From contig CAYLLE010000052.1 in assembly GCA_964384485.1 (NCBI GenBank), positions 1-21,985 of the forward strand: a DNA stretch of 21,985 bases, in the 5' to 3' direction. The stretch is from CAYLLE01 sp964384485 (GTDB lineage: Bacteria; Spirochaetota; Spirochaetia; CAYLLE01). Of the stretch, positions 15,700 to 21,985 are shown in pieces; the stretch's first letter is position 1; each line of letters starts with the position of its first letter. Both the position numbers and the translations under genes were made by a program. The notes beneath the pieces are model-generated. The model saw only the letters and a program-made list of their open reading frames with translations, was not told where the DNA came from and did not search any database.

Positions 15700-17022
15700 T
15701 TATTTATTGGTCTTCTTATAATTGGTTATCGCGTCTTCCACAGCTTTCTGTGCCTGATCCAGCGCGTCTTTCGGAGAAATGTTTCCGATCAATGCCGCTT
15801 CTATAGAAGGTGTGATCAGCTCATGCCAATTCTGCGCTTCCTTCACATATACCCGGTTTCGGGCATAAGGAACTTCAGCTAAAATGGCAGCGAAAATGGG
15901 ATCGCTCTTCACTGCGGGATCTTCTAAAAGTGACTTGTCGGACATGATCCAGCCTGTATTTTCAAAGAAGGCTTTTTCTCCCTCCGGACTAATAAGGGTC
16001 CAGAAGAATTCCCATGCCCCATCTGCCTGTTTAGTACTTCCCTTATCCGCTATTTCGAGGGTGAATCCGCTTGACCAGTTGGCTCTTTCTTCAGGATACG
16101 GTATGGCGCTTACACCGATGTTTTTTTCCGGAGCGAACTGTTTGACCTGCGCGTAGAGACTTTCGTTATGTACCTCCATGGCTGCTTTTCCGGCTATAAA
16201 CGGATCTACCTTTAAAGCCGAAGTCTGTGATTCAAAAGCCTGCATGGCTTTTGTACCGTACTTCCGGTGCATATTGACCATCCATTCCAGAGCCTCAAGG
16301 TTTTCCGGGCTGTTAATGGTGGGGTTCAAATCATCGTCAAAGAAACGTCCGCCGTTCGTCCAAGCAATAGTCCAGAAGTAATAATTTCCCATGGCAGGAT
16401 CAAATCCAATAGTATCGATCAGGTTCTTTTCTCTATCTTTGAAGACTGTGAGTTTTTCCGCGTATTCTTCCAGTTCTTCCCAGTCTTTTGGAGGTTTTTC
16501 CGGATCCAATCCGGCTTTTCTGAACATGTCTTTATCGTAGTATAGAACCCGCACCGGTGTACCGTAAGGAAAGGCGTACAAGTTTCCATTATTATCGGAC
16601 ATATACTCTATCTGATTTTGAATATACCGGTCCATTGATATTCCGTCCCTTTGAAAATACGGGGTAAGATTCACAATTGTTTTTGCGTCTATTCTTGCCT
16701 GAACATTTTCAGCAGTGTTTAGATAGATGTCCGGACCCGTTCCGCCCGCGATGCTGGTGGTTAATTTGGTCCAATAGTCCCAAAAGGATATTCCCATATG
16801 TTCAACCTTTACTTCGGACTGGGAAGCGTTAAAATTCTTCACCATGGTATCGAACATATCGAATGTCGGATCTCCTTCGGGAAATATATGCCAAAAACTG
16901 ATTTCTACCGCGGGCTCCTGTCCCGTTTTCTCAGGAACTTCTTCGCTGGTTCCTTTGGCCCAAAGCCCCTGGGCGGAAAGCAAAATCATAATCAGAATGA
17001 GCATCAAACCGATTTTTTTCAT
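15700..17022 (-). CDS. Extracellular sugar-binding protein of ABC transporter
   Basis: 440 residues. An N-terminal signal (basic MKK, hydrophobic stretch to about 20, ending LWA with likely cleavage after A22) is followed by KGTSEEVPEK and the mature domain, which begins EISFWHIFP, typical of family 1 solute-binding proteins. GGTGPDIYL, LYAFPYGTPVRVLYYDKDMF, and DGAWEFFWTLISPEGEKAFFENTG (split here) are family landmarks. It captures an oligosaccharide and delivers it to the two flanking permeases. AGGAGG lies 6 nt before the ATG. Flanked on both sides by stem-loops (15659-15688 and 17051-17089), suggesting separately tuned expression. Ligand specificity cannot be read; the mannosidase suggests a mannoside. 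Confidence 0.95.
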   Translation of the reverse strand: MKKIGLMLILIMILLSAQGLWAKGTSEEVPEKTGQEPAVEISFWHIFPEGDPTFDMFDTMVKNFNASQSEVKVEHMGISFWDYWTKLTTSIAGGTGPDIYLNTAENVQARIDAKTIVNLTPYFQRDGISMDRYIQNQIEYMSDNNGNLYAFPYGTPVRVLYYDKDMFRKAGLDPEKPPKDWEELEEYAEKLTVFKDREKNLIDTIGFDPAMGNYYFWTIAWTNGGRFFDDDLNPTINSPENLEALEWMVNMHRKYGTKAMQAFESQTSALKVDPFIAGKAAMEVHNESLYAQVKQFAPEKNIGVSAIPYPEERANWSSGFTLEIADKGSTKQADGAWEFFWTLISPEGEKAFFENTGWIMSDKSLLEDPAVKSDPIFAAILAEVPYARNRVYVKEAQNWHELITPSIEAALIGNISPKDALDQAQKAVEDAITNYKKTNK

Positions 17023-17050
17023 AATAATCCTCCTTATCAGATTATTTTTT

Positions 17051-17089
17051 AAAAGATGTATGTTTCCGGAGCCGCGCTCCGCATCTTTT
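17051..17089 (-). terminator. Bulged stem-loop between MalG-type permease and binding-protein genes
   Basis: CGGAGC and GCTCCG (17067-17072, 17076-17081; loop of 3) are flanked by an outer pair AAAAGATG/CATCTTTT (17051-17058, 17082-17089) with an 8-nt bulge on one side. On the minus strand it ends in TTTT. It is a plausible intra-operon attenuator or processing site; the bulge lowers confidence. Confidence 0.6.
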
Positions 17090-17101
17090 CATTACCTTGT
17101 A

Positions 17102-17950
17102 TTACCCCTTTATACCCGCGAAAGTAATACCCTCAATGAAATACCGCTGCCCTACAAAGAAAATTATCAATGTCGGAAGAATCACCACGATAGAAGCAGC
17201 CATCATCAAATTCCATTGGGAGGTATACTGCTGCTGAAAAACCCGAAGTCCGAGAGCTAAGGTGAGTTTTGCTCTGTCGTTAAGGAAAATCAGAGGTCCT
17301 AAAAAGTCATTCCAAACAGCCATAAAGGTGAACATCCCCACCGTGGCAAGAGCAGGTTTTGATAGGGGCAGGACAATCCGGCCGAAAATTGTCAGGTGCG
17401 AAGCACCGTCCATTTTCGCCGATTCAGCCAGTTCATTCGGAATGCCTCGGAAGAACTGTCTGAGAAGAAAAATATAAAAAGCACCGGTTGCTCCGAAGAA
17501 GTAAGGTACAATCAGAGGCTTAAAACTATCGAGCCAACCGAAATGTTTATACATCACAAAGAGCGGTATGAGGGTGACTTGGTTCGGAAGCATCATTGTT
17601 GCAAGCATCACGGCAAAAAAGAAACTCCTCCCCCGCCACTTTAAACGGGCGAAACTGTATCCAACCAGAGAGGTAGATATCAATGTTCCTAATACACACA
17701 TTACCGTGATAAAGACTGTATTAAAAGCGTACCGCATGAAAGATATGGTTCCCAGAGCATCAGGATAATTACTCCACATAACCGGTTCGGGAATCCATTT
17801 AGGAGGCAGATCAAATACTTCTTCATCCGGCTTAAGGGATGTAGACAGCATCCAGATAAACGGCAGCAGGAATATTATTCCAAGCCCGATTAAAACGATA
17901 TGAGTAATAATATGCCTTGTTATTGTTCTCTTTCTTCTTCCAGCAACCAT
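17102..17950 (-). CDS. Sugar ABC transporter permease, MalG type
   Basis: 282 residues with six predicted membrane segments (first around 16-36, LGIIFLLPFIWML). The EAA loop is clear (LAESAKMDGASHLTIFGRI, about 185-203), and the C-terminal end YFIEGITFAGIKG is typical of MalG-type permeases. The start follows the UroD-like stop by 9 bp, with only a weak AGGCGGG ribosome site, consistent with coupling. Gene order here is MalG, binding protein, MalF, whereas the usual order is binding protein, MalF, MalG. It pairs with the MalF-type permease 1.5 kb downstream. Confidence 0.94.
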   Translation of the reverse strand: MVAGRRKRTITRHIITHIVLIGLGIIFLLPFIWMLSTSLKPDEEVFDLPPKWIPEPVMWSNYPDALGTISFMRYAFNTVFITVMCVLGTLISTSLVGYSFARLKWRGRSFFFAVMLATMMLPNQVTLIPLFVMYKHFGWLDSFKPLIVPYFFGATGAFYIFLLRQFFRGIPNELAESAKMDGASHLTIFGRIVLPLSKPALATVGMFTFMAVWNDFLGPLIFLNDRAKLTLALGLRVFQQQYTSQWNLMMAASIVVILPTLIIFFVGQRYFIEGITFAGIKG

Positions 17951-17959
17951 TTTACCCGC

Positions 17960-19177
17960 CTAATAATTTCTATACTTTTGTGCTGTTTTATACACCGCGG
18001 TAATTTTTTCCGGAGAGATATTCGGCTGAATATTGTGTACCTGTGTAAACACATAACCGCCCCCGGGAGAAAATATTTCCATCATCTCTTTGACTTCCCG
18101 CTTTATGTCTCCGATACTTCCGTTGGTAAGCGTTGTCTGAGTGTCCACTCCTCCGCCCCAGAAAGTGATATGTTTTCCGTAATTTTTTTTCAGATTGACA
18201 GGATCCATCCCTTTAGCGGAAAGCTGAACCGGATTCAATATATCTATTCCTGCCTCAATGAGATCACCAATAAGTTCGCTGACAGCGCCGCAGGAGTGAA
18301 GGAACACCTTGATACCGGGATAATTATCACGGACATACCGGTAGATCCGGGTATGGTATGGTTTAATTAGGTCACGGTACATTTTAACCGAAATCTGGAG
18401 GCTTTCCTGAGTTCCTAAATCATCACCCATCTGTATTATGTCGATGTACGGCGCTACTGCACCAAGGTATTTTCCTAAATCTTCTATATATTGCTGTGTG
18501 ATCCGGTCAAAATAATAATGCATCAACTCCGGGTCGGCTGCCATATTGATAAAACTTGTTTCATACCCCCAATCAGCCTGTGCGGCTTCCAGGATGTTTC
18601 CTCCAAAACTGGCAAGTACCGCCTTATCGGTCGTTTTATGAAGTTTTTCAGCATTGACCTTAAGAAAATCAAGTTCCGTGTCTGTAATGGAGGCAAGGGG
18701 TACCGAATCGACATCCTGCATGGTTTTTGCGTCAGCATATGGATGATAGACTAAATCGTAATAAAGACCCGCCGCCGGCATCCTAGCTATAACAGTGGAA
18801 CCCGTCCGGATTTCTTTTTCGCCTTTTTCGTTTTCTACGGGAGTGTATCCTTCAGGTACCAGACAGGAGCTGCCGTCATTAAGTTTTCCGTCTTTCCAGC
18901 GGGAAATATTTATACCGAAGGCTGGTTCATAACGATGGAGCTGGACAACATCAGCTCCAAACAGATCGGCTATACACGCTTCCGGTTCCGCTAACTGCTG
19001 AAATATATCATATACCCGGGTTTCCCCGTAACCGATACCGAGATACCTCTTGAGCTCATTGTAGGCAACGGCATTTATACCTGTGGAGCGCATGGCCCCG
19101 AAATCAATCGGCACCATGTCGGGTTCCTGATGATTTAAACTCAGCCTGATCCGCTCCCGGGAAGTCACTTCATTCAA
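17960..19177 (-). CDS. UroD-superfamily protein (methyltransferase-like)
   Basis: 405 residues with a uroporphyrinogen-decarboxylase fold signature, but diverged from true HemE. The HSCG motif (H294, C296) and GGGYVFTQVHNIQPNISPE near the C-terminus match the UroD-like branch that includes corrinoid-linked methyltransferases such as MtaA/CmuA; H and C could bind zinc and a thiol. No corrinoid protein or activase is nearby. It is the first gene of the sugar operon, with AGGAG about 10 nt before the ATG, and is separated from the divergent regulator by an operator-rich gap. Role unknown. Methyl removal from O-methylated sugars is my speculation; UroD-like genes often accompany sugar ABC transporters in this kind of bacterium. 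Confidence 0.85.
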   Translation of the reverse strand: MNEVTSRERIRLSLNHQEPDMVPIDFGAMRSTGINAVAYNELKRYLGIGYGETRVYDIFQQLAEPEACIADLFGADVVQLHRYEPAFGINISRWKDGKLNDGSSCLVPEGYTPVENEKGEKEIRTGSTVIARMPAAGLYYDLVYHPYADAKTMQDVDSVPLASITDTELDFLKVNAEKLHKTTDKAVLASFGGNILEAAQADWGYETSFINMAADPELMHYYFDRITQQYIEDLGKYLGAVAPYIDIIQMGDDLGTQESLQISVKMYRDLIKPYHTRIYRYVRDNYPGIKVFLHSCGAVSELIGDLIEAGIDILNPVQLSAKGMDPVNLKKNYGKHITFWGGGVDTQTTLTNGSIGDIKREVKEMMEIFSPGGGYVFTQVHNIQPNISPEKITAVYKTAQKYRNY

Positions 19178-19191
19178 GGCCTGCTCCTGAT

Positions 19192-19207
19192 TATTGATAT
19201 AACAATA
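19192..19207. promoter_or_regulatory. Operator candidate O1 (TATTGATATAACAATA)
   Basis: A 16-bp near-palindrome with only one mismatched pair, 15 bp upstream of the UroD-like start. An exact reverse-complement copy lies at 19340-19355. The TTG...CAA ends resemble sites bound by GntR-type wing-helix proteins, so the adjacent GntR/LacI regulator is the likely binder. Confidence 0.75.
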
Positions 19208-19215
19208 TATAACTT

Positions 19216-19227
19216 TTGCTATATCAT
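19216..19227. promoter_or_regulatory. Operator candidate O2 (TTGCTATATCAT)
   Basis: Matches the core of the right-hand operator (TTGTTATATCAA) at 10 of 12 positions. Its centre is 22 bp, about two helical turns, from O1. It lies just downstream of the predicted start of the sugar operon transcript, so a weaker cooperative site is plausible. Confidence 0.5.
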
Positions 19228-19239
19228 TTTCTTAATCAG

Positions 19240-19266
19240 ATTAAACTCAGATTACCATATTGTCAA
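19240..19266 (-). promoter_or_regulatory. Candidate promoter of the sugar operon
   Basis: A perfect -35 TTGACA (19266-19261) and -10 TTTAAT (19245-19240, 5 of 6 matches) are spaced 15 bp, slightly short. Transcription would begin near 19230, with O2 and O1 downstream in the leader, which suits roadblock repression. Two direct copies of TCAGATTA (19236-19243 and 19247-19254) overlap it, one helical turn apart. Confidence 0.55.
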
Positions 19267-19305
19267 GTTATTTCGCATGATTAATACAAATTTCAATAAT
19301 ATGAC

Positions 19306-19334
19306 TTGGATTTTTGAGCAATATGCTTTATTAT
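19306..19334 (+). promoter_or_regulatory. Candidate promoter of the GntR/LacI regulator
   Basis: A -10 TATTAT (19329-19334, 5 of 6) and a weak -35 TTGGAT (19306-19311) are 17 bp apart. The start would fall near 19341, inside operator O3, which would make the regulator autorepressed. Confidence 0.45.
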
Positions 19335-19339
19335 TTTTT

Positions 19340-19355
19340 TATTGTTATATCAATA
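19340..19355. promoter_or_regulatory. Operator candidate O3 (TATTGTTATATCAATA)
   Basis: Exact 16-bp reverse complement of O1, 27 bp before the regulator start. The centre-to-centre distance to O1 is 148 bp, close to 14 helical turns, so looping between the two is geometrically possible. Confidence 0.75.
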
Positions 19356-19382
19356 CATAAGAAAAGTAATACATGGTAAGGA

Positions 19383-20459
19383 ATGAATAAATACGAAGAA
19401 CTGAAACAGATTATTATTAACCACATCCGTGATTTAACCTGGGGACCGGGGGAACGCCTTCCGTCTGAATCTTATTTCTGCGAGACCTTCGATGTCAGCA
19501 GGATTACCATACGGAGGGCGAAGGATGAACTTGTTTCCGAAGGCTATCTGGAAACAAGCCCCGGCAGGAAGGGACATTTTATTGCATCTTCCCCTTACTC
19601 AAGCCGAAAAACTGGGCTTATCGGTGTTACCATCGATGATATCAGCATACCCTTTGCCGCGAGCATACTGAAAGGCATAGAGGACAAACTGCGGGAAAAC
19701 AATCTCCACACCATTATCTGCAGCGGCAACTACGACACCGGTAGTGTAAAAGCTTTTATCGAATCGGTACAGAACCGGGGTGTGGACGGTTTTATATTTA
19801 CCCCCATCATCGGAGATGATTATCAGAAAAAGAATATGGAACTTATTGCTCCCATCCGTAACAGGAACCTGCCCATTGTTTTTGTGGACCGGTATATTGA
19901 AAACACCAATTTATCCATCGTAGCTTCGGATAATTATCAGATCTCGTATGAATTGACTAACCGCATCATTTCTCAGGGGAAAAAACGGATCATACTTTTT
20001 AAAGGTGTGGATTGTTCGAGTACCGATGCGCGGTGGCACGGTTATAAGGATGCGTTGAGGGATGCCGGCATCCCCCTGGATAATCGTATGGTTTACACGG
20101 TAAATGATTTGAATTACATATCAAATTCCGGCAGCCGTAAAATACTTCAGCGTGAATTGCGGGACTACATGGACGGTATTCCGGAATTCGATGCCTGTTT
20201 CTGCCTGAACCATACATCCTTTGAACTGCTGAACGGATATCTTGCAGGGAAGGATCCCGAACTTCTGAAAGAGTTAGTCATCGGTACCTACGACTTCCAG
20301 CCGACGGAAAACTTCAGCTTTCCCTTTAATCTTTTCTCCGTTATTCAGCAGACATACCGCATAGGATGGGAAGCCGCGACCCTGTTGATGCGTTCGATTC
20401 AGGATCCCGAACATCCCATCGTACAGATGACCGTTAAGTCCAGTATAATTACCAGCTAA
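19383..20459 (+). CDS. GntR/LacI hybrid transcriptional regulator (AraR-like)
   Basis: 358 residues. Residues 1-70 are a GntR-type winged helix (KYEELKQIIINHI, GERLPSESYFCETFDVSRIT, then IRRAKDELVSEGYLE). Residues about 76-350 are a LacI-type sugar-binding domain (KTGLIGVTIDDISIPFAASIL, then DGFIFTPI, IVFVDRYIE and VASDNYQ). This arrangement is that of AraR-type repressors, which release DNA on binding a sugar. The start lies just after AAGGA with almost no spacer, an awkward ribosome site, though the protein begins exactly as GntR proteins do. It is divergent from the sugar operon, with three candidate operators between them. It probably represses both units; the inducer is unknown. Confidence 0.93.
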   Translation: MNKYEELKQIIINHIRDLTWGPGERLPSESYFCETFDVSRITIRRAKDELVSEGYLETSPGRKGHFIASSPYSSRKTGLIGVTIDDISIPFAASILKGIEDKLRENNLHTIICSGNYDTGSVKAFIESVQNRGVDGFIFTPIIGDDYQKKNMELIAPIRNRNLPIVFVDRYIENTNLSIVASDNYQISYELTNRIISQGKKRIILFKGVDCSSTDARWHGYKDALRDAGIPLDNRMVYTVNDLNYISNSGSRKILQRELRDYMDGIPEFDACFCLNHTSFELLNGYLAGKDPELLKELVIGTYDFQPTENFSFPFNLFSVIQQTYRIGWEAATLLMRSIQDPEHPIVQMTVKSSIITS

Positions 20460-20464
20460 CCCGC

Positions 20465-21850
20465 CTAAAAGAACATCTCGATCACATTAGGATCGGTTAT
20501 GCCGATAATCTCTATCCGCAGTGTCTTATCATCAACTTTCTCCGCGGAAAATTTACCGAACATTTCATTCTCTTGTTGTCCTTTCATCATTGTATTGAAA
20601 TTTTCCAGGAACTGATCGGCCTGCTCCTTATCCCCATATCTCGTGAGCATTTTCATTCTCAAGGTATTGCCGTTCTGCCAAATTCCGCCGGATACGGTAT
20701 TATCGTAGTATCCGCCGGTCATCATAAAACCTAATGATGAATCGGCATATTTGAAAATAAAATCTTTTTCGTCCGAATCTGATTCAAGAATTGACTCCGA
20801 TTCACCCGCGGCAGTTTCAAGAAGAATGGTAATATCATCGTCATCACACATACAAAAACCGTCTTTCGTAAGGATTATTGCCTCATAACTGTCTGTGTAA
20901 TAAACAAGATCACCGTATGTTTCCTTCTCAAATCCTTCGTCTTCAAGTTCTCTCGTTAAGTTTTCCCGGTCGTATTCGGCAACAACGTAACATACTTCAT
21001 CATCAAGCTGATTGGTGTATAAAACCGCAAGAGATTTTACCGATTCAGGGTCAAAGTCTTCGTAGAAGAAGTCGTCCTCAAGCCGGTAAACGACCTCCTC
21101 ATTTACGAGTTCAATCGGGTCCTCTTCGAAAAGACCCCGGGTTGCCGCAGAAGAACTCATCTTTTCCATGTCCACAAAGTATAATTCTACACTTGAATCT
21201 TCTACTATATCGGCCGGAAGATATCCCATAAAATCGTTCAGCATACTGCTGCCGCCGCCCCCGGCAAGTACCGCGATAAGAATAATGATTACCGCGATTC
21301 CAGCCAATCCGGCTCCCACAGCCATATAAACTTTTTTCGGTACTTCCTTGAGCTTTGCCATAAAATCACCGCCGGCTCCGCCGCCTGCTGCCGCCGCAGC
21401 CTGAATCTCTTCGGGAGATTCCGCGGTCCGGTATTGCTGAACCAAATCACGGTCCTTCCGGTTCTTAGCAGCTTCCCGTTCCGCCTGCCGTTTTTGGGTT
21501 TCCAGGTTTTTCCGCTTAACTTTAGCATCTTCCGCGCTTATGGCGCCTGAGCTTTCCAGGGTATCCAGCTCCGAGAGGCCTTTCACTGCTTCCTCCCGTT
21601 TGGATTCGGCCTTATCAATATCAAACCCGATTTCCACGGATACCTGTTCAGCTTTCTGCTGTGCCGCTTTTAATTCTTCTTCGAGACGGGCTAAATCGAT
21701 ACCGTATTTTTCCGCTAATTGTTTGTACGTATCCTCGGAGAGAGATTCCTTAGTGCCGTCCAGTCTTGCCGATTTTTCGCGCAGATCTTTAATTTCCGCT
21801 TTTTTCGCGGGGATTTCTTTTATGATGCTGAAATCTTCCTTGTTTAACAT
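20465..21850 (-). CDS. Hypothetical coiled-coil membrane protein
   Basis: 461 residues, family not recognised. Residues about 10-145 are charged and heptad-like, so a coiled coil is likely. They are followed by an alanine/glycine linker (AAAAAGGGAGG, 151-161) and one membrane helix (about 174-197) flanked by KK and GGGG. The remaining 260 residues are acidic (CDDDDIT, ESDSDEKD) and beta-rich, probably outside the cytoplasm, beginning DFMGYLPADIVEDSSVELYFVD, broken here into DFMGYLPADIVE and SSVELYFVD. Start chosen at ATG with AGGAG 7 nt upstream. It has its own promoter and ends convergently, 5 bp from the regulator. It may be a surface or stress-sensing protein; there is no evidence for a link with the sugar locus. 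Confidence 0.8.
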   Translation of the reverse strand: MLNKEDFSIIKEIPAKKAEIKDLREKSARLDGTKESLSEDTYKQLAEKYGIDLARLEEELKAAQQKAEQVSVEIGFDIDKAESKREEAVKGLSELDTLESSGAISAEDAKVKRKNLETQKRQAEREAAKNRKDRDLVQQYRTAESPEEIQAAAAAGGGAGGDFMAKLKEVPKKVYMAVGAGLAGIAVIIILIAVLAGGGGSSMLNDFMGYLPADIVEDSSVELYFVDMEKMSSSAATRGLFEEDPIELVNEEVVYRLEDDFFYEDFDPESVKSLAVLYTNQLDDEVCYVVAEYDRENLTRELEDEGFEKETYGDLVYYTDSYEAIILTKDGFCMCDDDDITILLETAAGESESILESDSDEKDFIFKYADSSLGFMMTGGYYDNTVSGGIWQNGNTLRMKMLTRYGDKEQADQFLENFNTMMKGQQENEMFGKFSAEKVDDKTLRIEIIGITDPNVIEMFF

Positions 21851-21890
21851 GAGAGCTCCTTTTTCTACTGTTTTTAAAATGATGTCTTAC

Positions 21891-21918
21891 ATACTATAAG
21901 AATCTATCCGGTTGTCAA
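21891..21918 (-). promoter_or_regulatory. Candidate promoter of the coiled-coil membrane protein
   Basis: A perfect -35 TTGACA (21918-21913) and -10 TAGTAT (21896-21891, 4 of 6) are spaced 16 bp. Transcription would start near 21884, about 34 nt before the ATG. Confidence 0.6.
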
Positions 21919-21985
21919 GTTTATGCGGAAATCAACAGCAAATCCCGGTCAACTCCTTTTGTGATTAAGAAAAGGCCATAATTTC

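Noticed and set aside
19373..19390. Five-codon leader frame (ATG at 19373) overlapping the regulator start
   Set aside because: No ribosome site of its own, and chance short frames are common; no evidence of a regulatory peptide.
21950..21975. Small hairpin CCTTTT/AAAAGG at the right edge
   Set aside because: A 6-bp AT-rich stem without a clear T-tract, and the neighbouring gene is outside the window, so no role can be supported.

Overview
This window looks like a draft or metagenome-assembled contig from a free-living or gut Spirochaetota-type bacterium. That placement is an inference. It rests on the style of the sugar-binding protein (a signal peptide ending LWA followed by KGTSEE), the mix of sugar ABC transport with a UroD-like protein and GntR/LacI-hybrid regulation, and moderate GC with AT-rich regulatory gaps. 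No rRNA, tRNA, CRISPR array or insertion sequence was seen. Positions 10483-10582 are exactly 100 N, which is a scaffold gap of unknown true size.

Left part (1-7471): accessory metabolism. A partial FAD-dependent oxidoreductase (minus, running off the left edge) is divergent from a PocR/AraC-type regulator (plus). Next come a translationally coupled minus-strand pair, a tungsten-type aldehyde:ferredoxin oxidoreductase followed by an M81/MlrC-like metallopeptidase. Divergent from that pair is a rare-looking fusion of a creatininase-type amidohydrolase to a GNAT acetyltransferase and a second GNAT-like C-terminal domain.

Centre and right (7468-20459): a large minus-strand carbohydrate locus. 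In transcription order it holds a UroD-family methyltransferase-like protein, a MalG-type permease, a sugar-binding protein, a MalF-type permease, and two paralogous discoidin/beta-propeller proteins (a cytoplasmic-looking one, then a lipoprotein with a second discoidin domain inserted in its propeller). A gene start cut off by the assembly gap follows, then a cytoplasmic GH38 alpha-mannosidase. Several junctions overlap by one base (TAATG, TGATG), which fits one operon. Stem-loops on both sides of the binding-protein gene probably set transporter stoichiometry. There is no ATP-binding subunit, so a shared ATPase must be encoded elsewhere. The locus is divergent from a GntR/LacI (AraR-like) regulator. 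The 205-bp space between them carries two perfect 16-bp inverted copies of a near-palindrome (TATTGATATAACAATA) plus a third degenerate copy. These are strong candidates for that regulator's operators and would couple operon induction to autoregulation.

Right edge (20465-21850): a hypothetical single-pass membrane protein with an N-terminal coiled coil and an acidic extracytoplasmic domain, with its own promoter.

Putative working model (inference): a mannose-containing glycan or glycoside is imported by the ABC system, trimmed by the propeller proteins and GH38, and perhaps demethylated by the UroD-like protein. All of this would be derepressed when a sugar binds the GntR/LacI regulator.
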